From Ophiosphaerella korrae (lineage: Eukaryota > Ascomycota > Dothideomycetes > Pleosporales > Phaeosphaeriaceae), in the NCBI GenBank assembly GCA_028456385.1, contig JALNQF010000003.1, forward strand, positions 248,001 through 312,000: a DNA stretch of 64,000 bases. The letters are read 5' to 3'. A model generated the notes under the pieces. That model was given only the letters and a program-made list of their open reading frames with translations. It made no database searches and was not told the origin of the DNA. Made by a program: the position numbers and the translations under genes. Every line of letters starts with the position of its first letter. Position 1 is the stretch's first letter. This document shows, one piece after another, positions 1 to 12,599 of the stretch.

Positions 1-2339
1 ATAGATACTAAAGTATTAATAAAATATTAGATAGACTCTTAAGAGATTACTATATCTTAAAAGTAAGATAACTAGTAATAGAAGTACTACAAGACTATAT
101 AGAATACTATAGAAATAAATATAATAGATACGTACTATATAGGACGCTATAACTAGTTAAGATACTAGAATAACTATAAGGAGTTATTACAATAAACTTT
201 ATTACGAAACTACTAAAGTCTAAGGACTTAATATTAAGAGTTAAGTATAATAGAACTCTAATAATAGTAGATAAACTTATAAAGTACTTATACTTTAGAC
301 TATATAAAGAGAAAAGTAGAATAAAGGTTACTATATACTAAATTCTAGGAACTATAATTAGTTAATATAAACTACTAGATAAGATTATTATAGATAGAGA
401 TATACAATTTATATTAAAACTATAGAGAACAATAATAGTACAACTAGGAATCTAGTATATAATGTTAATAGTATACTACCTATAGATAGATAGATAATTA
501 GAATGTATAAATTAGATAGTAAAATAGTACTTAAGATATTACCTTAACTACAACTAGAATAATTAGGTATAGTTACTACTTATAGTATAGTTAGTATACA
601 ATAGCGTAAAGAATATAGTAATAGGAATATTACCCTTTTTTATAAACTATAGATTCGACCCTAATATATATAGAATACTAAGATCTAAAGTATCTTAGTC
701 TTTAAAAGGAGAAAACTTTACTAATAGACTTAAAAATATATATAATTAACTAAGATAGGATATAGAATTCCTATATAATTAAATAGTAAAATACTATAAC
801 AAGAAATATAAAGAGAGACCTTAATTTAGAAAGGGAGAAAAAGTATAGTTAGTATAAAAAAATATTAAGAGTAAATAATCTAGTTTAAAACTAGACTATA
901 TTAAGATAGAACTATATAAGATTAAGAAGAAAGTTACATTAGTTATATTTAAACTAAAGCTACTAAGTAAAATAAAGATACACCTAATATTCTACGTAGT
1001 ACTACTAGAACAAGTACTATAAGAAGTAGAACTACTAGTATATAAAGTAGATACGTATAGAGAATAGGAAGAATAAGAAGTTAAAGAAATCTTATAGTAC
1101 TAGTTCTATAATAGAAGAAACTACTACTTAGTAGAATAGATAGGTATAGATAAAAAAGGATAACTATAAGAGAAAATATAGGAACTAGAGGATAACTTTA
1201 ATTACCCTAAGAAACTAGAGGAGTTCTAAAGTTAAAACCCTCTAAAGCGCTTTGTAGCAAACTAAGAAAATTAATACTACTACTACTAGATAGAGAGGCG
1301 TTAGGAATACCTAATATAATAGAAATAGCCTCTACTATAGCCTTAAAATTAAGCTTAGACTTAATAAGAGTAGCTTATATAATAAACTTCTTATTATTTA
1401 AAGCTTTTATCTTATAAAGATAGATTAGACAAGTATAATTTTCTACTTATATACTTAGAATATAATTACGTTCTTTTTTAGCTTTAGTAATCTATCTAGA
1501 TAGTTTATCTTAAGTATAGTTAATAGCTCTCCTTATTATAGATAAGTATAGATACGTAAGTAAGTATTATTAACCTATATTCTACAAGAGATACGCTAGA
1601 GAGATTACAAGATGTATAAGCGTTAGTATAGATATACGCCTTATAGGCCTTACTATATTTTAAAGAAATATACTCTAGAGGAGGATTTAAAGATTTATAA
1701 TAAGAATAAAGAAATATAGCTATACTATAATATAATATACAATTAGCTAACTAAAGACAATAAAGAGTAGACTTAGTAGGTATAAGAGAGGATAAAGAAC
1801 TTTATATTAATAAAGAAACTAGGTTAATAACTTTAGCCTTAAGATAGATAAACTAGGACCTATCTAGAAGAGGAGATAGTGTTATAGGCGTAACAAGAGA
1901 AATTAAGATAGAACTAATTAGTCTTAACTTAGATACTAACAAAGTATAGGACGAGCGAGGTAATAACCTTAATTAAGAAACTACTTATAACTAGGATATA
2001 TAGTAGTAATCTATAATTACGTATAAATAGATTAAAGTAATCTATAATAATACACGAATAGATTAAAGTAATCTATAGTTACGAATACATAGATTAGTAG
2101 TAATCTATACTATTATATTAATAGATTAGTATAAGTATATAGTTAATAATATACGTATTATTAAGATAGTATTAGTAATTTAATCCCTTAACTATAGAAC
2201 GCTAATATAAGATAGTTATAAAATATCTTCTATTGTTTATAGTTATTGTAGATCCTAATATAAGCTTTTGTTATTACTTTTTAATCTACTAACCTTCTTA
2301 AGATAGGTATCTATAGTCGACGATAGGTAGCCTATTATA
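1..2339 (+). mobile_element. Element A: 3' part of a RIP-degraded Ty3/Gypsy LTR retrotransposon
   Basis: This is the 3' end of an LTR retrotransposon whose 5' part lies outside the window. The integrase core can still be read near 477-515 in the + frame, where the Tyr-x-Gln-x-Asp-x-Gln-x-Glu-Arg-x-Asn-Gln signature survives with its Gln codons turned into stops. The same DNA recurs in antisense near 5300-5350 and 13335-13376. A purine-rich tract (about 1866-1879) immediately precedes the LTR that starts at 1880, as expected for plus-strand priming. The whole segment is AT-rich with stops in every frame, the expected result of RIP. It ends inside the gag region of element B, so A inserted into B; the five bases after the LTR (2340-2344) should be repeated at the 5' end off-window. 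Confidence 0.85.
1880..2339 (+). repeat. 3' LTR of element A (about 460 bp)
   Basis: The segment is the reverse complement of the LTRs seen at 3460, 10091, 10642, 11512 and 18105, so its orientation is opposite to theirs. It starts TGTTAT and ends ATTATA, a decayed TGT...ACA border. An internal array of roughly 31-bp units containing AGATTAAAGTAATCTATA lies at about 2005-2130 and differs from the repeats in the other LTRs. Confidence 0.8.
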
Positions 2340-3459
2340 CCTAGCTACTTTCTCTTAAGGTTTAGCCTATACTTATAGTACTTCTTTCTTCTTTTTAGTT
2401 GTTTTTAACTATATTTCTTTATCTTTCTTAGGGTCTTTACTTTTATAATCTTTTACAAAGTATCCTAGTTTCTTATATTTATAATATACTATATCTTTCT
2501 TAGACTTTAATTAGTAGTTCTTTGCGTAGTAGCCTAGTTTACTATAGTTAAAGTACGTAAAGTCTTTATTCTTTTTTTTTTTTTATCTTTGTTAGCGTTA
2601 AGGATTATAGGGTCTCCTTTATCCTAGTTCTAGGTATAACCTCTATACTTATTTTTCTTCTATTCTTAAAGATCGTTATTAATTTATATTACTTATTATT
2701 TTAGAACTTCTAGTATTTATAGTTTTTCTATATAGATTATCTTGTATTGTATTTTTACGTTTAGTCCTTATTTAAATTATAATATTAGAGCTAATTTATT
2801 CTATTCTATATTTTGTAATAGTTATTTAAACTATAATATATATTCTAGAATACTCTTATTCTACGTAAGCTTTTTAAGTCTTTCTTTAGCTTATTAGGTA
2901 ATATCTATATCTGTAAATACTACTTTTATTTGTCTAGTAAAGTATTTATAACTTCTAAAGATAGCTCTAGTTTTATCTTTCTATATTATTAGAGCGTGTA
3001 TTGTATAGTTTATCTAGTAAGGTTTAAACTATCTTATTACGTCTTCTTTAAGGTATATCCTAATATATATTACTTTCTTTTCTTTTATATCGAAGTATAG
3101 TACTTGTATATTTATCTAGAGTTATACTAAAGCTATAAAAAGTCTTAGTTTCTCTCTTATCCTATTAAATTTCTTAAGTACAGGTATCTTTAGTAGTTTC
3201 TTTATTACACTTATTTCTAGGCGTTATATAATTAGTTCTATTTAGTTTTATCCTTTAATAATAGCTTTAATATAGGCCTTATTCTATTTTACGTACTCTT
3301 AGAGTTCTTTATTCTATATTTTTAGAGCTTTAATTACTATTTTATATCTTCTTTATTATTAATTAGTTTATTTATATAGTCTTTAATTATTTCTTATATA
3401 GTACTATCTAACTTATAACTACTTTTAGGTACTTTACTTATTAAACTTTCTACTATTAT
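2340..3459 (-). pseudogene. Element B: RIP-degraded gag
   Basis: Antisense gag of a Gypsy-type element, matching 8905-10030 (element C) and about 16925-18050 (element D). Two CCHC zinc knuckles can be recognised on the minus strand at about 2452-2493 and 2519-2556; their Lys-Leu-Gly cores survive while Cys and His codons have become Tyr codons by G-to-A or C-to-T change. The left side is cut by element A and the right side by element C; the sequence resumes at 10579. The pol region of B must lie left of the window. Stops occur in all frames, so it is not functional. Confidence 0.75.
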
Positions 3460-3946
3460 TGTAACTAGCCGCCTATTATTAACTACAGGCACCTATAAGG
3501 GGAGTAGGTAGATTATAAGTTAATATTAAAAGTTTGTATAGAGATCTATAATAACTATAAATAGTAGAAGATATTTTATAACTATTATACACTAGCGTTC
3601 TATAGTTAAAGGATTAAATTGCTAATACTATCTTAATAATATATATCCTACTAGCTATATACCTCTACCTTTTAGCTAGCTTTATACTTTGTATTTACTA
3701 AGATCGCAAATTATAAATTTATTACGTACTTAGCTTTGTACTTTGTATTTACTAAGATTGCAATTATAAATTTATTACGTACTTAGCTTTGTACTTTATA
3801 TTTACTAAGATTGTAAATCGTAAATTTATTACGTATCTCTATTATAGTTAGCTTTCTAATCTAACTCCTATAGATTATATGCGTTATTATTATCTATAGT
3901 AAGGCTAATTAGCTTAAATTAGTTTTCTCTTGTTATAGCTATAACA
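3460..3946 (-). repeat. 3' LTR of element C (487 bp)
   Basis: Pairs with 10091-10578; starts TGTAAC and ends ATAACA. Differences from the partner are almost all C/T or G/A. It contains three tandem units of about 54 bp at 3678-3835, each with the core TTTACTAAGAT and ending TTTATTACGTA. Confidence 0.88.
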
Positions 3947-4649
3947 CTATTCCCCTCTTTAGATAGGTCCTTGTTTCTCTATCTTAGGCCTAAAGTTATT
4001 AGTCTAGTTTCTTTATTTATCTCTAGTTCTTTATTATTCTCTATATCTTCTTATTCTAATTATAATAAGCTTCTTCTTATTACTTGTATTACTTGTAATA
4101 GAGTTAAAATATTTCCTTGCGCTTATTATACTTAGTTAAAGCTTACTTATCTTGTATCTTTAAAAGATAGTAAATACTATAACAAGTATATTCTCGCTAA
4201 TATTTAATATAAGTATACACTATCTAGTATTTCTCTTATAGAGTATAAGTATTTAATTTCTATATAGTTTCTTCTTACTAAGTTGTATAGGGCGAGCTAT
4301 TAACTAGGCTTAAGAGATACTATTATTATAGCTTATAGAGGCTAAGGCTAAGTGTAAGCTAACTCTTTATAAGCTAGTAGATCTTTATTCTTATATTAAG
4401 CGTCTTTGTAAGATAAAGGCTTATAATAACGCTAAATTATCTAAATAGTCTTGTACCTTAGAGGCTAAAATAGACCTTAAGAATATAGTCTAGGCTGCTC
4501 TAGCTCCTATTATATTAGACGTTCCTAATACCTTTCTATTTAGCGCTAGTAGTGCTAATTTTCTTAGTTTACTACAAGGCGCTCTAGAAGGTTTTAACTT
4601 TAGAACTCTTCTAGTTTCTTAAGGTAATTAAGGTTATCCTCTAGTTCCT

Positions 4650-7600
4650 ATATTTTCTCCTATAGTTATCCTTTTTCGTCTATACCTATCTATTCTACTA
4701 GGTAGTAGTTCCTTCTATTATAGAACTAGTACTATAAGATTTCTTTAACTTCTTATTCTTCTTATTCTCTATACGTATCTACTTTATATACTAGTAGTTC
4801 TACGTTTTATAGTACTTGTTCTAGTAAGGCTACGTAGAATATTAGGTATATCTTTATCTTATTTAGTAGCTTTAGTCTAAATATAACTAGTGTAACTTCT
4901 TTCTTTACTTTATATAGTTTTATCTTAATATAGTCTAATTTTAAACTTAGTTACTTACTCTTAATATTTTTCTATATTAACTATACTTTTTCTCTCTCTC
5001 TAAATTAAGGTCCTTCTTTATACTTTTTATTATAGTACTTTACTATCTAATCTTATAAGAACTCTACGTCTTATCTTAGTTAGTTGTATATATCTTTAAG
5101 TCTATTAGCAAAGTTTTCTCCTCTTAAAGACTAAGATATCTAGTTTCTTAGTATCTAGTATATATTAGGTTTAAATCTATAGTTTATAAAGAAGAGTAAT
5201 ACTCTTATTACTATATTCTTTGCGCTATTGTATACTAACTATGCTATAGGTAGTAACTATACCTAATTATTCTAGTTGTAGTTAAGGTAGTATCTTAAGT
5301 ACTACTCTACTATCTAATTTATTCGTTCTAATTGTCTATCTATCTATAGGTAATATACTATAGATATTACGTATTTAATTTCTAATTACGCTATTATTAT
5401 TCCCTATAGTTTTAATATAAATTGTATATCTCTATCTATAATAATCTTATCTAGTAGTCTATATTAACTAATTATAGTTCTTAGGACCTAATATATAGTA
5501 ACTTCTATCCTACTTTTCTCTTTATATAGTTAGAAGTATATATACTTTATAAGCTTATCTATTATTATTATAATTCTATTATACTTAACTCCTAATATTA
5601 GGTCTCTAGACCTAGGTAGTTTTGTAATAAAGTCTATTATAATAACTCCCTATAGTTATTCTAGTATTTCTACTAGTTATAATATTCTATATAGTGCGTA
5701 TCTATTATACTTATTCTTATAGTACTCTATATAGTCTTGTAGTACTTCTATTACTAGTTATCTTACCTTTAAGATATAATAGTCTTGTAGTAGCCTATCT
5801 AATATCTTTTTAATTCCTTAGTAACTATATACTAGTAATTTGTAAAATTATTATATAAATTCTCTCTAAATTTTACTTAGAATATATATTCTTCTATAAG
5901 CTTGTACAAATCCCTCTTAGATTTCTAGTTTTTCTATTTCTTTAGATACTTCTTACGTTATTTTCTAAATCTATTTATCTAGCTTATTACTCTTTCTCTT
6001 AAGTATTATAGCTATTTTAGGTATATTTAAGACTAAGTATCCTTCTTTGTTCTTAATTAGAACTATACTAGTAGCGCTTACTTCTTCTTATAAGTCTAGT
6101 CTTCTACTAAAGGTATCTATAAATTAGTTATCTTTCTCTTTTATATATATAATTTCTATATTAAATATTAATAAGAATTCCTACTATCTTATATAGTATT
6201 ATAATAATTCTTTATTTATTATAAATCTTATAAGATTCTTATAGTCTATATAGACTTTTATCTTCTACTTTACTTTTTATAAGTATACTCTCTATTATTT
6301 AAGTACTTTGTAGATTACTAGTATCTCTTTATTATATATTAGGTAATTAAGTTCTACTATTTTTATCTTCTTAGAGAAGTATTTAACTAAGTATTCTTTT
6401 TTAGTCTCTAGATTTTCTTGTATTAGTACTATTCTATAGACTAAATTAGATACATCTATTTTTACTATTACTAGTAGTTCTAGGTTATATATTCTAATAA
6501 CTAGGTTTTCTATAAACTTCTTCTTAATTTTATTAAATACTTTATTATATTCTTTTATCTATTTAAATAGTATGTCTTTTTTTATAAGTCTTATAATTAG
6601 CTCTATATCTTTAGACTATCTTATTATTAACTTTCTATAAAAGTTAGCTAGGCTATAAAACTACTATACCTCTTTTAGGTTTCTTAGTGTTAGCTATTTG
6701 TTAATTAATCTAATTTTTTCTAGATTAATCCTAATTTTTCCTAGTTTAATAATAAACCTAAGGAAGTCTATTTCTTTTATATAGAATTCGCATTTTCTTA
6801 TTTTAAGAAATAGTTTATTTTCTACTAATTTCTTTAGTACTTTGTATATATGTTATATATATTCTTCCTCTATTTCTAAGAATATAAGGATATTGTCTAA
6901 GTATACAAATATAAATATATCTAAGTACTCTCTTAGTACTATATTAATTTTTTCTTAGAACGCTACTAGTGCGTTTATTAAACTAAATAGTATAACTAGG
7001 TATTTATATAGTCTATACTATGTTCTAAACGCTATTTTCTATTTATTACCTTTTTTAATTCTAATCTAATAGTAGGCGTTCTAGATATCTAGTTTTATAA
7101 AGATTCTTGCTTTTTATAGTCTATCTTGTATTTTATCTATTTATAGTAGTAAGTATTAGTTTTTATTTATAATTACGTTAGTTTTCCTAAAATCTACGTA
7201 AAGTCTTTTATTACTTATTCTCTTTTTATCTATAAATATTAGTCTATACGCTACTCTAGATTTAGATTCTTATATCTATCCTTTCTTTATTACGTTTTAA
7301 ATAAACGCTTGTTTAATTTTAGACTTTTCTTTTATTTTTCTATAGACTAAGCTCTATCTTACGTTTTTACCTTCTTTTAGTTCTATCGCTAAGTCCTATA
7401 GTTAATACTCTAGAAGGTAGTCTTCTAGCTTAATAAGCTATTTTTCTTATTTCTTATATTCTTCTAGGAATTCTCCTTTATATATACTTATGTTAGCTTT
7501 TAATATATCTTGTCTTAAGTATTTAATTTCCTCTATTCTCTAATTAATTCTTAGGTTAGTTATCTATAACTATAGTATCCCTAGTATAATATCTTGTTTG

Positions 7601-8700
7601 TTATTAATTATTGTTATATCTATAACTATATTCTTAATTTCTAGTCTTTCTAATTTTAGTATTAAAGGTACTATTTTAAACTATATAGGTTTCTAGAATA
7701 GTTTTCCTTTAATTATACTTAGTTATTAGGGGTACTTCTTTGTTATATACTTTATTCCTTATATTTCTATAAACTTTTTTAATATAAAGTTCCTTGTAGC
7801 TCTACTATTAATTATTAATCGTACTTTCTTTTTTTAGTATATACTTACTTTTATAATATATAGGCCTCTTATACTTTCTAGCTTTTCTTACTTAGGTATC
7901 TTCTTAAACTATCTATTTTTTTAAGACTATAGTCTTACTTTAAGTTTATATTCTTTATATTTTAGATATTTATTATTTATATATCTATACTATAGTCCTC
8001 CCTAGACGTATTTCTTTATTAATTTAGGTCTAAGTCTTACTACTACGTATCTATCTTCTAGGATTATTTCTTATCCTTAGATATCTTTTACTATAATTAC
8101 TCTTATATAGTTATAGCCTCTCCTCCTTATAAGCTATACGTTATTATTTACTTTAGGATTTCTATATATAATACAATTCTTATTTAGGTATAATATCTAT
8201 AATACTTCGAAATATACTAGATATTCTAGGTCTATTATTTTATTATCTCTTTCCTAGTACTTGTCTTTACTAGGTGTATTTATTATTAGGATATAGTATA
8301 CTACTAGTATTCTTAGTATATAGGCTTTGTTAATCTATTACGTCTTTCTTATAAGATATTACTACTTTCTTTATATAGGTATTCTTCTTACTATAACTAT
8401 ATATTACTTTATCTATTTTTAAAATAGTGTAAACTTAGTTTCTTTAAGATTACGTTCTTTCTAGTCTTTATACGCTTCCTCTATACTTATAACTATTAAG
8501 TATATTTAAATAAATCTCTATTTTTTATTTTGTTCCTCTATATCTATTATTGTATAGCTATTATAGCTATATATTATTAGCTAGGTATACTCTATACCTC
8601 TTATACTAACTTATCTCTTACTTCCTTATAGTCCTTTAGAGGTAGTTGTAGTAGTTTCTTTATCTAGTACTAGTCCTTTAGCCTAAATTAATAGTGCTAG
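4650..8700 (-). pseudogene. Element C pol (protease, reverse transcriptase, RNase H, integrase), RIP-inactivated
   Basis: The reverse transcriptase active site reads Phe-Val-Tyr-Leu-Asp-Asn-Ile-Leu on the minus strand at 6886-6909: the second catalytic Asp of the YxDD box has become Asn by a single G-to-A change. The conserved integrase Gln-Thr-Glu-Arg-type signature lies near 5305-5350, with Gln codons converted to stops. Domain limits are approximate because no frame stays open. RT lies upstream of integrase in the element, which defines Ty3/Gypsy rather than Ty1/Copia. The same pol occurs at 12600-16900 in element D and, in opposite orientation, in element A. Confidence 0.82.
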
Positions 8701-8899
8701 AAGCTCTTCTCCTTCTAAGTCTTCTATTAGTAAGCCCTTTACTTATACTATTTCTTCTAGCTAAGCTTTTATTCTTTCTTTTATTATAGCTACTCTATAC
8801 CTCTATTATAAGAAGTATCTTACTCTCTATTTACTAGAAAGATATATATAGTAGTTGTTATTATAACAAAAGGTTTAATAGAGTATTATATATTATACT

Positions 8900-10030
8900 T
8901 CTTTACTCTTAGCTACTTTCTCTTAAGGTTTAGCCTATACTTATAGTACTTCTTTCTTCTTCTTAGTTATTTTTAACTAAGTTTCTCTTTTTAGGTCTTT
9001 ACTTCTATAATCTTTTACAAAGTATCTTAGTTTCCTATATTTATAGTATACTATGTCCTTCTTTTTTTATAATTAGTAGTCTTTTACGTAGTAGCTTTTC
9101 TTACTATAGTTAAAGTATATAAAGTCTTTATTCTTCTTTTTCTTTTTATCTTTATTAGTATTAAAGATTATAGGGTCTCCCTTATTATAGTTCTAGGTAT
9201 AACCTCTATACTTATTCTTCTTCTATTCTTAAAGGTCGTTGTTAATTTAGATTACTTATTACTTTAGGGCTTCTAGTGTCCTTAGTTTCTCTATATATAT
9301 TATCTTGTATTAGATCTTAAGATTTAGTCCTTGTTTAAATTATAATATTAGAGCTAACTTGTTCTATTCTATATTCTATACTAGTTATTTAAACTATAAT
9401 ACGTACTTAAGAATACTCTAGTTCTAGGTAAGCTTTTCTAGTTATTCTTTAGCTTATTAGGTAATATCTATATCTCTAAACGCTACTCTTATTTGTTTAG
9501 TAAAGTACTTATAACTTCTAAAAATAGCTCTAGTCTTATCTTTTTAGGTTATTAGAGAATATATTGTATAATCTATCTAGTAAGGTTTATACTATCTTAT
9601 TATATCTTCTTTAAGGTGTAATCTAATATATATTACTTTCTTTTCTTCTATATTAAAGTGTAGTACTTATATATCTATCTAGAGTTATACTAAAGCTATA
9701 AAAGGTCTTAGTTTTTCCTTTATTCTATTAAACTTCTTAAGGATAGGTATCTTTAGTAGTTTCTTCGTTGCGCTTATTACTAGGCGTTACGTAATTAGTT
9801 CTATCTAGTTCTAGCCTTTAATAATAGCTTTAATCTATACTTTATTTTACTTTATATAGTCTTAAAGCTCCTTATTCTATATTTCTAAGGCGTTAATTAC
9901 TATCTTTATATCTTCTTTATCTAAGATTAAGTTATTAATTTAGTCTTTAATTGTTTCCTATATAGTACTATTAGACTTATAACTACTCTTAGGAGCTTTA
10001 CTTAATTATTTAGTTAAACTTTCTACTATC
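8900..10030 (-). pseudogene. Element C gag, RIP-inactivated
   Basis: Minus-strand gag relic next to the 5' LTR, colinear with 2340-3459 and about 16925-18050. Two CCHC-type zinc knuckle remnants lie at its C-terminal (left) side near 9010-9120. Cys to Tyr replacements and stops show it is dead. Confidence 0.7.
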
Positions 10031-10090
10031 GTGTTAGTTAGACTATACGCTACTTACGCTTTACTTCTTGCAATAACCTAATTAGTAAGG

Positions 10091-10578
10091 TGTAACTAGC
10101 TACTTATTATTAACTATAGGTACCTATAAAGAGAGTAGGTAGATTATAAGTTAATATTAAAAGTTTATATAAGGATCTATAATAACTATAAATAGTAGAA
10201 GATATTTTATAACTATTATATACTAGCGTTCTATAGTTAAAGGATTAAATTACTAATACTATCCTAATAATATATATCTTACTAGCTATATACCTCTACT
10301 TCTTAGCTAGCTTTGTGCTTTGTATTTACTAAGATCGTAAATTACAAATTTATTACGTACTTAGCTTTATACTTTGTATTTACTAAGATTGCGAATTGTA
10401 AATTTATTATATACTTAGCTTTATACTTTATATTTACTAAGATCGCAAATCGCGAATTTATTACGTGTCTCTATTATAGTTAGCTTCTTAATCTAACTCC
10501 TATAGATTATATACGTTGTCGTTATCTATAGCGGGGCTAATTAGCTTAAATTAGTTTTCTCTTGTTATAGCTATAACA
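10091..10578 (-). repeat. 5' LTR of element C (488 bp)
   Basis: Partner of 3460-3946, with the same TGTAAC and ATAACA borders. It has three approximately 54-bp tandem units at 10310-10468. The duplicated host pentamer ATTAT follows at 10579-10583. Confidence 0.88.
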
Positions 10579-11082
10579 ATTATATTAGCTAGACTATATA
10601 CTACTTATAGTTTACTTCTCTTAATAACTAAATTAGTAAGGTATTACTAGTCTACTAGAGTTAACTTCCTAGTAACCTAAAAAGTATTAGTAGATTAAGA
10701 GGTAATAGTAAAAGCTTATATTATAATCTATAATATACTATAAATAATAGGAGATGTTTTATAACTATCTAAATATTATCGCTTATAGTTAATAATTAAA
10801 TTGCTAATACTATCCTAATAATACGCATTACTACTAACTATATACCTAGGCTTCTTAGCTAGCTTTGTACTTTATATTTACTAAGATCGCAAATTATAAA
10901 TTTATTACGTACTTAGCTTTATACTTTATATTTACTAAGATCGCGAATTGTAAATTTATTACGTATCCTTATTATAGTTAGTCTCTTAGTCTAGTTTGTT
11001 ATCTTATAGATTATATATATTGTTGTTATTTATAGTAGGGCTAATTAGTTTAAATTAGTTTTCTCTTATTATAGCTATAATA
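10579..11082 (-). mobile_element. Element B: leader fragment and 5' LTR
   Basis: Bases 10579-10641 continue element B after the insertion of C; they match the leader of element D just left of its 5' LTR (about 18045-18104). Bases 10642-11082 are an LTR of about 441 bp starting TATTAC and ending ATAATA. It carries only two copies (10859-10965) of the 54-bp unit found three times in the LTRs of C. This is the 5' LTR of B; its mate lies outside the window. Confidence 0.78.
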
Positions 11083-11511
11083 CCTACCTAGATAGTATAA
11101 GGATCTATATAGCTAGATAAATAGAGTAGACTACGCTATAGTTTACTTATTATTATAGAGAGAGATAAGTATATATAATAATATAGCTACTTAAGTAAAA
11201 GTTATATTAAAGCTCTTTGTAAAGGCCTACTACCTAACTAGTAGTAGTCTTAGCTTTTTATATAGAATAATGCGCGTATATATACTTTATGCGTAATAAT
11301 AAGATAGTTAGCTTAACACTATATTATACCTATAACCTAGCTACTTTACTTACCTAACCTTAACTTAATTAAGCACTTCTAGTAGCATCTTAAGAAGATA
11401 ATATATATATAATATCTATAATATAATAACTCCTTATAAGCTAAAGAGGAGTAGGAAGGCTTCTATAGCACGTTAAAGGAGTACTAGTAGCGTATACTAG
11501 GTACGCTTATA
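11083..11511. other. AT-rich spacer between elements B and D
   Basis: About 430 bp of RIP-altered sequence with no recognisable LTR, gag or pol. It ends in the host pentamer TTATA (11507-11511), the target site of element D. It may be pre-insertion host DNA into which RIP has spread, or a relic too decayed to name. Confidence 0.5.
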
Positions 11512-11940
11512 TATTACAAGTTATTACTAGGGTTAACTTCTTAGTACCTAAAGAGTATTAGTAGATTAAGAGTTAATAGTAAAAGCTCGAGTTATAATCT
11601 ACAATAACTTATAAACAATAGAAGATATTTTATAACTATCTTGTATTAGCGTTCTATAGTTAAGGGATTAAATTACTAATACTATCTTAATAATATACAT
11701 CTTACTAACTATATACTTGTCGTAATCTATAATCTATAGTTGCTAAGACTAGTAGATTATAGATTGTCTTAATCTATAATCTATTAATACTAAAAGTCTA
11801 CAAATTATAGATTAGCCTAGGTATCCTAGTTATGTATAGTCTCCTAATTAAAGTTGTTACCTTACTCGTCCTATACTTTGTTAGCACCTAGGTTAAGACT
11901 AATTAGTTCTATCTTAATTTCTTCTATTACACCTGTAATA
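11512..11940 (-). repeat. 3' LTR of element D (429 bp, heavily RIP-mutated)
   Basis: Exactly the same length as 18105-18533, but with many C-to-T and G-to-A changes. The palindromic AATCTGTAATCT-type repeats of the right LTR appear here as AATCTATAATCT. The terminal TGTTAC/GTAACA is degraded to TATTAC/GTAATA. Confidence 0.9.
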
Positions 11941-12599
11941 CTATCTCCTCTCTTAGGTAGGTCCTAGTTTACCTATCCTAGAGCTAGAGTTATTAGTCTA
12001 GTTTCTTTGTTAATATAGAGTTCTTTATCTTCCCTTATAACTATTTTATCTATACGTTGTTACTACCTCCTTACTAATCGCGTATTACGTAATAGTATTA
12101 AAATGTTTCCTTGCTCTTGTTATACTTCTTCTAAGTTAAACCCTAAGTCTCTTCTTTATATTATTTCTATAAATAATAGTAGGGCTTATAAAACGTATAT
12201 TTATACGAATATACGTAGCTCTTATAACGTATCTAGTATTTCTCTTTTTAAGTATAAGTTTATTATACTTATTCTTACGTCTAGGCTTAATAATAATAGG
12301 GAAAGCTATTAACTAGACTTAAGAGAAATTACTATCTTAAATTATAGAGGCCGAAGCTAAGTGTAAGCGTATCTAGGAGCTTACGTAGAGTAAGCTAGTA
12401 GAAAATTAAGCTTATCTCTCTTATCTTTATAAGATAAAGGCCTTAAATAATAAGAAATTAGCTAAGTAGTTAGTAGCTCTAGAAGCTAAGCTAGACTTAG
12501 ATAAGGCGTTTAGTATTACTATAGTAGGTCTTACGCTAGACGTCCCTATTATCTCTCTATCTATTATTAGTAATATTAGTTCTCTTAGTTTACTACTAG

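Larger units (their letters stand above)
3460..10578 (-). mobile_element. Element C: complete RIP-degraded Ty3/Gypsy retrotransposon, 5-bp TSD ATTAT
   Basis: A complete element of about 7.1 kb with LTRs at 3460-3946 and 10091-10578. The host repeat ATTAT lies at 3455-3459 and 10579-10583, so both borders are exact. Order on the minus strand is gag (about 10030-8900), protease and reverse transcriptase (about 8700-6100), integrase (about 5900-5000) and a C-terminal region, which is the Gypsy order. A polypurine tract (antisense at 3947-3960) borders the 3' LTR. The element interrupts element B between its gag and 5' LTR. Every reading frame is destroyed by RIP. Confidence 0.9.

Noticed and set aside
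12103..12312. 69-aa open frame inside element D
   Set aside because: It lies in the RIP-degraded 3' region of a retrotransposon in AT-rich DNA and has no domain; it is a chance frame.
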